64,000 bases of DNA from Mycogone perniciosa (Eukaryota > Ascomycota > Sordariomycetes > Hypocreales > Hypocreaceae): NCBI GenBank assembly GCA_025331125.1, contig JAOALB010000186.1:17079-81078 (forward strand), read 5' to 3'. Below, piece after piece: positions 14,201-23,576 of the stretch (position 1 is its first letter; each line of letters starts with the position of its first letter). A model generated the notes under the pieces. The model did no database searches. It saw only the letters and a list, made by a program, of their open reading frames with translations, and was not told the DNA's origin. The position numbers and the translations under genes are program-made.

Positions 14201-14501
14201 TACTAAATAGGGTAATATAGTTATTATTCTATAAAACAGGCAGTTCTAGGAAATATAATTTATTAATAACTGTCTAAATAACTATACCAAATAAATAATA
14301 AGCCAGTTATATATATATAAAGGAGAGTTATAACAGTTATTAGGGAATATAGCTATATTCCTAATAATTTAAGGTTCGCGATCACTTATATATATCCCTA
14401 ATTATTAGTGATTCGGTATATACCCTAGTGATTATGTTCCTATTAGCCCGCCGTTCCGACATTCCTCTGGACCCGGGCCTTGGCCTGGTCGGGTCATGAC
14501 A
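11256..14501 (-). mobile_element. Truncated, decayed Ty3/Gypsy chromovirus copy, minus strand
   Basis: This is an inverted, truncated copy of the element at 56730-63930. For example, 13560-13625 in reverse complement matches about 57640-57705, and 14040-14240 matches about 57000-57190. The 5' LTR begins on the minus strand at 14501 with TGTCATGACCCGACC. The first 60 or so bases (about 14440-14501) are GC-rich and seem to have escaped RIP, while the rest is AT-rich with no ORFs. Only the 5' LTR and the gag-side part are present; the pol region is missing on the left. Confidence 0.65.
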
Positions 14502-15059
14502 AGTATTTAATATATCTATATCTATATTTACTAATTTAAGAAATATAAGGAATCATAGTGCTGGGCTTAGTGTACCTAAGCTCCTTTTTAATTAAATTTA
14601 ACCTATAATAATCTTTACTTTAAAGTAGTAGTAGTAAAAGGATAAATGCAATATAGTAAAGATAAAACCAAAAACTGTTTTTTAATGGTAAGACTAGTTT
14701 TATCCCTAACAAAACCAAGCCTTGATTGTTGGCTCGCACATGATTGAATCTAAAGAGTATTACGCAGGGAGCACTGCTGCTCTTGGTCCTAATGATATCG
14801 CAACGGAAGTCTATGTCGAGAAGCATGGATAACCCCAACACAGCCTCATCCCTACAATTTGGCGACCGGTGCTCCATTAACTACTTTATACAAAGTACAG
14901 ACCGCTATAAATAACAATTCAGGGAATATCTACAATATTGTATTGGGTTAGGGTTGCAACAGGAGGACAATTGTCCTTATCCAATCTCTATTGGCAAGGG
15001 GAAAACGACATTTAGTTTTCAGAATATACTCTATAAAGCCTTAACAAAGTGAAATTCAG
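14502..15059. other. Transition from the AT-rich block to normal sequence; no gene seen
   Basis: Composition becomes ordinary here. The minus-strand open frame at 14620-14877 has no recognisable domain and ends in a Leu/Ile run from AT-rich DNA, so I do not call it a gene. Confidence 0.4.
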
Positions 15060-15290
15060 TATCTCTTTGACAGTCGTAAGGCAGCACTGAGGTATTCCCG
15101 AGCGTTTTGACGAATCGGCAAACAACCCGGCAAGCGGTACATCACCTCTCTAATAAAATAGGTGAGCGTAGAAGTTACTCTCAATTAGCGATATACAATA
15201 TTTTATTGCTATATCTTATCCAGCTCCGCTGGTACCAAATAATCGGTGGGGCGAATACCTCCGTGCTGCCTCACGACTGTCAAAGAGATA
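15060..15290. mobile_element. MITE-like element with 38-bp terminal inverted repeats
   Basis: The sequence at 15060-15097 (TATCTCTTTGACAGTCGT, then AGGCAGCAC and GAGGTATTC) recurs in inverted orientation at 15253-15290 with only about two mismatches. The 231-bp unit has no convincing coding potential. The outermost bases are TA on both sides, compatible with a TA target duplication of a Tc1/mariner-type element, although they could also be part of the repeat. A simple hairpin from another origin is possible. Confidence 0.5.
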
Positions 15291-15823
15291 TTCGGCATAC
15301 AACCTGAAGTGAACTCACGATGTGTCTTATTATTTTACGCCTATGAACCGGATTTACAGTGATGCAAACCGTGTTGCGGTAAGCGGATGAATGCAACTCC
15401 GCTGGACCTCTAACTCTATCTTATCTAAGAATATATGTGCAGAAAAACTCCTAGATCTAATGAGTGATGCCAACACTGGCTATTCTCCTGAGTGAGTATT
15501 GGCATAGTTCCTCTAACAGATTGTGTTGCATCGCACGACATATATCTACCACATCCACGGAAGATGAAGACAGAACTCAAAAAATACAGGCCCTTGTCTT
15601 CTATCCAAACGTGGTAGAAGAACTATGGTGGGGGAGTTGTGAGTCAGAACTAATGAGGGTCGAACACATGTTAATGATTGCTCAGAGGATTCTTGACCGC
15701 GTAGGCGTCGCCCTCATCAGTTTTGTATCAGCTCTTTGCTGGCTGGACTGAGTATGCAGGAGGTTCAGGAGATTCAGGATATATACTGACACCCAAAGAC
15801 TGTCAGTTTTCATCAATGCCATC
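15291..15823. other. Intergenic region downstream of the P450; no supported gene
   Basis: Short open frames exist (for example 15464-15751, plus strand) but none has recognisable motifs or intron signals. The sequence is probably the 3' flank of the P450 plus unassigned DNA. Confidence 0.4.
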
Positions 15824-17698
15824 CTACCGCCTTAGCCACCGTAAGCCCATTTCCTTTGGCTTGTTCATCTGTAATGTCAATCTCGGTTGGCTATCCTGCA
15901 TCAAGTCCACCAGTCTGTCTCTGGCTTGATCCATGCTCTCTGTGTGTCGCAACACTGGTTCAACTTTGCAAGTCCGAAAAAGGGTCGAAATAACTGCCAC
16001 GAACTCTACTTGAGACATCTTTTGGCCAGGGCAGACCCGAGGTCCACCAGACCATGCGAGGAATGTGCCTCGAGCTGGGGTAATGAGTTCGGAGCTCCCC
16101 AATGTAGATTCCGGAGTAAGCCATCGAGAAGGCCTGAATGTTGTCGAGTCTGAACCCCAGATTGATGGATATGATTGAAGACATTGTTCACATACAATGT
16201 GCAAGGGCCCGATATATGGTAAGTGTTACCATTCGCTCTGATGGTTTGAGGTCTGTTGATGCTGCGAGAAATATGTATAACAGGCGGAAATAGGCGTAGT
16301 GTTTCAAGCTGAGAGTGTCAGTTTGTTCTATAACATATGGGTGGGTGAAATCACCATCAATGCCAAGCAACGGGCCAGTTTCGGGAACACTGTAGAATAT
16401 GTTTGCGTCTCGTCTTGTAGCCCGCCGAGCACATGATCCAGCTCCACCTGGATCCAGATTTGCCATTCAGGGTATGCTGCCAGCAGGGTAATTGCGTAAG
16501 ACATGGTGTTCGCGGTTGTATCGAAACCTGCCGCAGTAAAGACAAACAAATTCCCCGCCATTTCTTCCTCAGTGAGGTAGTGGGCTGTCCGTCTAGGTAG
16601 CTTTCCAGGTTCCCTGTGTTGGTCTTCATCGGATAGACGAACGAGCATACTCATTATGGTATCAGACTTGCTAGCGCCTGAGGCGATCCGTTGCCGTTCT
16701 TGACTGAGCATATCCTTCGTGAGGTAGGGCAGCTTTTGGAGCGCGGCACCAACTGTCCGCAGCATTGTGGGTAGGCTGAGGAGTTTTTCTGGCACTATGG
16801 CAGCCACTACAAAAAGCTCTGTGCATAGAGAGATCGCATCGATGTAAGACATCTTCGCATCTGGTTCCTTAGGCAGCTCTATGAGCCCAAAGGGTTTGGG
16901 CTGACCATATGCGACACTGCCAAGTACATTGATCGCGATTGCGCGTAATCCATTAATTGCATCGTGCGACTGTCCATTAGGCATACTGAGCATAAGTTTG
17001 GCCATCTGTCTTGCTTGTTCTGCGCTTTCAAGCCAAACAATCTCACTGATCCGCTCATTTAGCGCTGGTGCAACGATGCGGCGTTGTCTTGACCAGGATT
17101 CTCCGTCGGCCTGCCCATGGTTATCAATCAAATTAGTTCAACGAATCTGTGAACGCAGCCGAGGACGATGCTACGTCGGCGGCATTTAGTGAGAACCGAA
17201 CAATCTCAAAGCGAACTCACCGTGATAATGTTGTCGCCAAAAAGTCTCATAATCCTGGACGCTAGAGGCAACTGAACGAAATCTTTCCTTCGGGCAAGTA
17301 TTACCTGCGCCATGGCCGGGTCCGCACAGATGAGCTGATTTTCACCAGTTGTGACAAGTATAAATGCCGGTCCGATCTTGTCATGAAACACATGCTTGTC
17401 TCTGAATTCCCATCCGAATATAGTGACTTTGATGGCGTTGAACAAGGTCGCTGGCAGGAAGCGCTCGAGAACCGGTCTTAATGGGACACTGAATATGATG
17501 AAGAATATCTAAAAGGCCGTTAAAAGCAGCATCTTGTCACATGGAATCGCGTTGGCTTACATTCTCTGGGTTCAATGGGCATACGACTACGGGTAGACCA
17601 GAAAACACGGCGGCTTGATAATTGCGGTACAGTGACCAAAGACTTGAAATAACCCATGACAGTGGGATGAGCGCAAATATGATGCAGAGGGGACCCAT
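15824..17698 (-). pseudogene. Cytochrome P450 monooxygenase with a one-base frameshift
   Basis: Four exons on the minus strand encode a microsomal P450: 17561-17698, 17221-17508, 16355-17110 and 15824-16308, with introns of 52, 110 and 46 bp. The start MGPLCIIFALIPLSW is a membrane anchor followed by a hinge ending GLPVVVCPLNP. Exon 3 carries the I-helix motif AGFDTT, exon 4 opens with the K-helix ETLR, and the haem loop WSGGPRVCPG with its Cys ligand is near the end. At about 16163-16172 the frame changes: ISGPCTLYVNNVFNH reads in one frame and PSIWGSDSTTFRPSRW in the next. Exon 4 is 485 nt, one base short of a whole number of codons, as expected for a single deletion. The repaired length would be about 555 residues, normal for the family. 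The substrate is unknown. It lies 6 kb beyond the NRPS 3' end, and P450s are not part of known hydroxamate siderophore pathways. A sequencing error could mimic the lesion. Confidence 0.8.
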
Positions 17699-18063
17699 CG
17701 TGGATTGATATTAAGCCATAAACTGAGGGCTATTAGATGGATGTTGTTGGAGCTGATGACAGCTCCGTGACTTCGTTTATCAATCAAAGAATAACGTTAT
17801 GAGGGCACTTTCACTTTGGTGGGAAGAAGATGCTACTAAATATAAAAATGAGTGATGGAAAGGGAATATTATTCAGGAGATTAGGATCCCTAGGATTTAC
17901 CCGGGTATGAAGTATCAATGGTCTAATATGCGTTCAGATGTCATCTCACGCTGTGATTGGCGAAAGGTCACGACCTCCTGAGGGGAAATTGGATCTTGCT
18001 GCCTAACCTTGACCCTAGACTACTTTTTCGCATACCCCCTGATTGACAGGGATTTGCTGAAAT
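17699..18063. other. P450 upstream region
   Basis: This holds the presumed P450 promoter. One core GATA word (TTATCA) lies at about 17778-17783, but there is no full SreA-type site. Nothing else is recognisable. Confidence 0.35.
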
Positions 18064-18069
18064 AGCGAC

Positions 18070-18475
18070 GATACAGAGTACTCCGGCGGGTACGGGCAGT
18101 GGTGGACAACACACTACCACGGAAGATACAAAGCATACAAGCTCAAAGCCTCACTCAAACCCACCAAAGAAATCACCACGCTCCCACGAGAAGAACTACA
18201 CTGGCTACTAGCAGCACGCTCAGGCCACGGCGACTTCCCAGCATACCACGAAAGATTCAACCACACAGACAAAGACGGCCTCTGCAAGTGCGGCAAACGA
18301 AAAACCCCAGCACACTCACTGTGCTGCAAGAAGGCGAAATCACCGCCTATCAAGCAGACGAGAAGAACAAACGTCACCGAGGTGATCGGCACAGAATTGA
18401 AGAGGTTTATCAAACACATTAAAGAAGCAGAATACCACAAAATCGCAGGAAGGGGGAAGTTAATACCTGCAGCCT
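18070..18475 (+). mobile_element. LINE (Tad-like) relic: C-terminal end of the RNase H/zinc-knuckle region
   Basis: An uninterrupted plus-strand frame reads GQWWTTHYHGRYKAYKLK, then ELHWLLAARSGHGDF, AYHERFNHTD and LCKCGKRKTPAHSLCC. This resembles the 3' end of ORF2 of fungal non-LTR elements, where a GHGDF/YHxRF segment precedes a Cys-rich CxCG..K(T/S)P..H stretch. No reverse transcriptase domain precedes it, so it is a 5'-truncated relic, which is typical of LINE insertion. Unlike the flanking LTR elements it is not visibly RIP-mutated. A related relic lies at about 52950-53280. Confidence 0.65.
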
Positions 18476-18533
18476 CCGCGCCATACATCCCCCAGAGCCG
18501 CGTTACCGCAACACCATCGGGCCGTACGGAGAA

Positions 18534-18615
18534 CGGAGTACGGGTTGACTGAATAAGCCGGGCCGATATCCAGCGGACATGTCTTCCAGTCAGTCGGCCC
18601 GGCTTATGTACTCCG
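18534..18615. repeat. Nested inverted repeat (potential stem-loop)
   Basis: Perfect 14-bp arms ATAAGCCGGGCCGA (18553-18566) and TCGGCCCGGCTTAT (18594-18607) enclose a 27-bp loop. Outside them is a second pair, CGGAGTAC (18534-18541) and GTACTCCG (18608-18615). The left side has an 11-base spacer between outer and inner arm; the right side has none. It lies just past the LINE relic. Confidence 0.7.
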
Positions 18616-19291
18616 TAATATCCATCCGCATTATGAAGGAACCTCAGCAAAAGCTATCGTGGCACTAATAACGCCCAAGTCAAGTATTCGTAGAGAACCA
18701 TGCCTGGGTATTGTCCCTTTCCCCATCCATCATATCTTTATCTATATACAACCCAATAAGCCTTACTGTGGGTCATGTTCCGGCTGTTCCGGAAAAACAA
18801 TCGTGGTGGACTGATGTGAACTATGTGGGATAGTCCACGCATGATGCTGCCTCTCCGGCGCTAGTTTTCTGTTAGTAGTATCACTAGTACATACGGAGTA
18901 CTTTCTAACGAAATCAAGCTGCGAGAATGGCTTTTACCCTGTTAGAAGTACTATAGTACTCCGCACACCGGAATACTATTAATAACCCAGGGTATAAACT
19001 GCGATTTCGGGACTAAGGGAAGCTTATAGCGGGTAACTGCTAATAGTCATTAGCCCATGAATGACAATCGCAAATAATATACGCAGAGGATCTCAGTTAG
19101 CGGAAATCACACTATTTCTGGAAGTTATATACTGCCAAGATTTGCAGTAGTTAATGAGTCATAAATATTTCCTACAATTCAGCAAGACGGCCAATAGCTT
19201 CATACTATCTAATCATATTATTATCTCTATTAATAATGGGTGTCAGGACATGCAACAACTACCTATAAGTCCTGGTGAGGGGCTAGTTTGT
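18616..19291. other. Intergenic, no gene seen
   Basis: There is no coding signal. It contains the TACGGAGTAC palindrome at about 18893-18902 and otherwise nothing I recognise. Confidence 0.4.
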
Positions 19292-19390
19292 GAGATGTTG
19301 ACGTGGTGTTGACGAGATGTTGACGTGGTGTTGACGAGATGTTGACGTGGTGTTGACGAGATGTTGACGTGGTGTTGACGGAGTGTTGAC
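19292..19390. repeat. 22-bp tandem repeat, 4.5 copies
   Basis: Four perfect copies of GAGATGTTGACGTGGTGTTGAC run from 19292 to 19379, followed by a variant half unit ending at 19390. Each unit is itself two diverged 11-bp halves ending GTTGAC. There are no spacers, so it is a minisatellite, not a CRISPR array. Confidence 0.9.
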
Positions 19391-19554
19391 GCCACAGCGA
19401 CGGCATATGAGAAACAAAGGTGCTTAATGATACATAAAGCTATGAGTTTCATGAGTAAAGACATAAAACACTATGAGCTCAATCCTATTTCTTTTAATTA
19501 CCGACCTTGTTTCACACCCTCCAAGGCAGGTCTTTGCGATCTCTCCAAGAAAAA

Positions 19555-20038
19555 ATGCCCTCAGGGAGCTGTTGGTGCGGAAGCATCAAGTACGATTATA
19601 CCGGAGAGCCTGCTGTCGTGGTATGTAAACTTTAGCGGCAATATGCTTTAATGATTTACGACTACTTTCAGCTGATTGCATTTTTAGGCCCTTTGTCATT
19701 GTCTTTCCTGCCAGAAGATAAGCGGCGGGATTGGCACTTCCAATATCGGCGTGCCCAATCATAACTTCACGATTACTTCGGGAAATCCCAAGCGCTACTC
19801 CCAAAAGCATGAGAGTGACATGAATCTAACAATCTATTTTTGTGAAAATTGTGGTACTGTTATCTATAAGCAGGCCACCGGGGAGATGTTTACCAACCTT
19901 TCACTCGTCCAAACAGGAACTTTGGATGAACAAGAGAAGGCTAAGCTTAGCAAACCTGCGGTAGAGCTTTATGTTAAGGAACGAATGTCCTGGCTTTCAC
20001 CAGTTAGTGGTGTTGTAGAAAGACAGGGATTTGTGTAG
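19555..20038 (+). CDS. GFA (CENP-V/GFA) domain protein, intact two-exon gene
   Basis: Exons 19555-19620 and 19688-20038 are joined across a 67-bp intron (GTATGT to TTTTAG, phase 0) to give 138 residues. The protein starts MPSGSCWCGSIKYDYTGEP and continues ALCHCLSCQKISGG after the intron, then FCENCGTVIY and KPAVELYVKERMSWLSPV. These are the family's zinc-binding CxC, CxxC and CxxC cysteines and its usual C-terminal segment; the length is that of a single-domain GFA protein. The family resembles bacterial glutathione-dependent formaldehyde-activating enzyme, but most fungal members have no proven substrate. I chose the ATG at 19555 because it directly precedes the conserved GSCxCG motif. There is no clear link to the siderophore genes. 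Confidence 0.85.
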
Positions 20039-21249
20039 TCTAATATGCTAGGGTTGCTGGGTGATGATAGAGCCAATAGGACAACGGAGCACTACTAATA
20101 TATAATTAGTGTCGTCTAATTTACCCCATAAACCATGATACATGAGTAAGGACATATCCAAAATCCACTTCGTGGCCTTGTCTTTTGATGACTTCAGGTT
20201 TGGGCCGGTTGGCGAGAGCTGTGGGCATTACTCTTAATTTCAAGAAAAGAAAAGAGCATGAACCAGTAAACACAAAAGCACAAAGGCCGCGATACTGCAG
20301 CATTTGCATGCGTTAGTACTCCGGAATCAAATTCCGCTAGCCGTCAAATTAACCGGTAACGCAAAAATTCCTCATAACTGTCGCGTAACACGTCAGTCAA
20401 CAAATCACGATATTAGGGCATTCTGGGTACCTCAATTTCCACTCCATTACACCGTGATGTGCCTGTCTGTTGACCTGCCTCCTCCCTCATATTTGGTTTC
20501 CTTCCCAGCCCTTATATGATAAAGAAAAAACAGCGCGCGTTCCGTCTCACATCTCACACAATAACAAGCCCCCTTCAATACCCAATTGCTATTTATTCCG
20601 ACAAGAAGACCGAATTATCCGACAATAGCATGAAGGTATTCCGGTATGTTCGGTACGCCATGAACTATGTTTCGTGGGCTTGGAAGGACTATGTCCCATT
20701 AGCGCTATAATGCTACAGAGTAGCCCGGAGGATTTCGGTAGATGGTTAGGTCGGAGATAATATATCCGATTAATATGTGCTGAAAGGGTATATGGTACAC
20801 TACGGACTACGCAATATAAAACATGTTTATCACTCTCGGCCTAGCTGAATTACCGCGCGTGTGAATCCCTCCAAGCTAGGCATTAGTACACCAACTACGG
20901 GTGTGTTGCAGGAATCTTACTCAGAACTAAAAACACTTAGCATCTTGCTAATAAAGATGTCTGTATCTTCTAGCTGCTAGAGACACTAATAGGTTGATAT
21001 AGAAATAGCATGGAATATCAAGGCTATAGCTATATTAGTTGCATTTGTAAAGATACTTGAGTATACTAGCTTCCAAATACAAGCTTTCAGACAGCCTACA
21101 ATCTAGAGGATTACTCATTCATTCAACGAAGGGTAAAATGAGCGCAATTGACCTGGATATATTGTAATATATAAGAAAGCTACAGTCCCTCCAAATTTAT
21201 CCATCCAAATACACCAATCCAGCCCGACCCTTCGAGCATAATCTCCATC
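20039..21249. other. Intergenic, no supported gene
   Basis: Short open frames at 20121-20309, 20304-20519 and 20516-20710 have no recognisable domain. The last part (about 21150-21249) is the probable promoter and leader of the secreted-protein gene and contains a TATATAAG word near 21167. Confidence 0.4.
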
Positions 21250-21951
21250 ATGCGTTCTTTAATTTTCCCAATTCTTCCTCTTATCATTGAGGCTGCTTCC
21301 ATTACTACAAGCACGCCCCTGAATATTCCTATTAACCACGTTCTCAACAGGAATTTCTCAGCATACCTGAATCATCCTCTTATGCCCAAATTTCAAAATT
21401 GGTTAAATGAAAATGAAGATTTGGACTTCATCTCTGGCAACGCTACTGCACCGTCTTCATTAGACGCTATTCATTGCGAGAATACTGGCTGTCTCTTCGA
21501 AAGTTCCGTTGCCATAGACCCGGATACAATCAAGGCTTTGGAATATTACAAAGAGAAAGATAGCAAAAGGACCCTCCTGTCACGCGCCAATGCTGTAAGC
21601 TGGTATGCTAGCACTCATTGGAAGACATATCTTACGGGACAGGACGGTGGAGCGGAACATTATACGACCTGGAATTTGCTTTGCCAGAGATATACTTACC
21701 GCGGCACTGGATTCGTCCTATCAGACCACATCATTAAAATCTTCAAAAGTAACGATATATCCACCAAGATCTTTGCTTTTGAGTACCGACGACAAAGGAA
21801 CAAAGTTACACTCGAGCAAAACTTCGCCTGTTCAATCTTTGGCAACCGCTGTTGTACAAGCTACTACCTTGCAACTTCTTCTGGGGCTAAATTGCGCGAT
21901 TGGACTTGGGAATGCGTGAACGGATATCAGGCGTCCGCTTGCCAAGGATGA
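21250..21951 (+). CDS. Candidate secreted cysteine-containing protein, unknown function
   Basis: This intronless frame gives 233 residues. It begins MRSLIFPILPLIIEA, a plausible signal peptide with cleavage near residues 15-17. The mature part has eight cysteines in four groups: HCENTGC (about residues 76-81), LLCQRY, ACSIFGNRCC, and two near the C terminus (WECVNG, SACQG). This suggests four disulfides. One N-glycosylation sequon (NAT) is near residue 64. I do not recognise a family. Size, secretion signal and Cys pairing fit an effector-like or defence-type secreted protein, but that is inference. It stands alone, well separated from its neighbours. Confidence 0.6.
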   Translation: MRSLIFPILPLIIEAASITTSTPLNIPINHVLNRNFSAYLNHPLMPKFQNWLNENEDLDFISGNATAPSSLDAIHCENTGCLFESSVAIDPDTIKALEYYKEKDSKRTLLSRANAVSWYASTHWKTYLTGQDGGAEHYTTWNLLCQRYTYRGTGFVLSDHIIKIFKSNDISTKIFAFEYRRQRNKVTLEQNFACSIFGNRCCTSYYLATSSGAKLRDWTWECVNGYQASACQG

Positions 21952-23576
21952 ATTTTGTTGCGTATAGCAGAGAGCGGATGTCACGACTGAGACCAGGTTC
22001 ACAAGAACGGGTCGCGAAAACGCAATCAGAAGGGCCCAATCCATGATGAGGAGTCATGATTGCGTCCATAGTTGTACATATCCACTTCAAGTATAGATAA
22101 CTTATTTGCTCATTTTAGTGGATTTAGTTCACGACATAGATAGTTTTACGTATGAACTCTTACTGGCGCTCCTATTTCCTGAATATAAATATCTTGCCTT
22201 GCTGATGTCTATCTGCTCCTCGTGCTTTGTCATACGCAGACTATCCTCATGCTCGAGTATATCGTCGTTAATTACCCGGTCTCAATACAGAAAGGGCAGA
22301 ACAGCTGCTCAAAAACCTCAGGAGATATACAGTGCTTCGTTTTTTTCTCCACGGAAAGGAATCACATCGCCTGGCAATTGTCTGTCGAATAGGGCAAGAG
22401 GCAGTTCTTTTCAGTGGTGTTCGGGGCGCTTAGCCTTTCTAGGTTAAAAGACCAAGATAGCCTATGTGTGTTCTTCTAGACAAGATGTTCTAGGAAAGGG
22501 CCTAGAGAGCTGGTTATATGGAACGCAATGAGTCGTTTGCCGATGCCAGTTGCCTGCCTTGTCGATTCTCATACTCAGGTTCGGCAACAATGGTATGAGA
22601 TTCTGGGTAGAACGTCTGGAAGCTCGTTCTATTGCCCATATCTGCTTGAAAAATGTGGGCCTCTGGGAGTATCCTACTCCAGGCTCCGCGCTATGCCTCT
22701 ACAGTACTAGCCATTCCTCATCACTGTCGTACATGGAGGAGTTGCTTTATGCAAAATATGGGATCCGGACGCTGGATAAGTGCTCACATACAGGCCATGT
22801 AGATGACATATTCACCTGAACAGAGCAATAGCGTCGGTGGAACAATGTCCTTCACTGTTCAGAATGTCACAATGAGGCGTGAGGACTTTCCGCCTAGCCA
22901 AAAAAAAAGAGAGGGCGTAAAGTGAAATTCAGCAGAAATTCCCAAAGGTGGGTGCGCATTCGATTAGGAACCCGATGAAAGTGGTCTTTGTTTTGGCGTT
23001 TGGAGAGGTGTCCATAACAGCTTATTGTATTCTACCACTTGTGTCTGTACATGCATAACTAACGTGATATAGAAAACTGGTTGTCGCGTTGCAGAAGTAG
23101 ATGGAACCTGAGCCCCATTTCACTGGCTTGCCTTTCAAACCAGTTCAGTTATTAATTCATTAGATGTTGCTGTGCCGCAGCTGACATGTTTGCGGAGTTC
23201 ATTGGGCGATTTCGTACGCGAACATTTCAGCACATCTTCCTATGTACGAAGTATTCATCACCTGAAGCTCTGAGGTACTGAGCACACTATCCGCCAATGA
23301 CCCAGCGCATTGCTTTCAACAACCACTTTACATGCGATCGTAAGTATAGTTGCGTTTCATTGACCAAGGAGCAGTTGCCAAACCGGTTCTACAAGTAGCT
23401 TATGTGCCTGTCTCAATACTATAACAATAGCTTTTTCAACTTACTCACTTGGATTTGTATGTATAGCATCATCCTGTTTGTAAATCCGAGGCTCCCTCTT
23501 TTGCTGACTATGGTAGATACATACCTATCAGAAATGCTATGAAAGAATACAGAGAGAAAGATAGATACATGTTCTC
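21952..23576. other. Intergenic between the secreted-protein gene and the NRPS 3' end
   Basis: Short frames at 22106-22447 and 22528-22819 have no recognisable motif. The last few hundred bases are presumably the NRPS 3' untranslated region. No gene is supported. Confidence 0.4.

Noticed and set aside
1..14500. Mitochondrial DNA, suggested by extreme AT content
   Set aside because: Gypsy LTRs, target duplications and RNase H remnants show decayed nuclear transposons.
14620..14877. An 85-codon minus-strand frame
   Set aside because: No recognised motif; it ends in a Leu run created by AT-rich DNA at the block edge.
15824..17698. P450 as a member of the siderophore pathway
   Set aside because: It carries a frameshift, lies 6 kb past the NRPS with an unrelated secreted-protein gene and a GFA gene between, lacks SreA-type sites, and no P450 step is known in hydroxamate ferrichrome synthesis.
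19292..19390. CRISPR-like array
   Set aside because: Units are contiguous without spacers; it is a minisatellite, and the DNA is eukaryotic.
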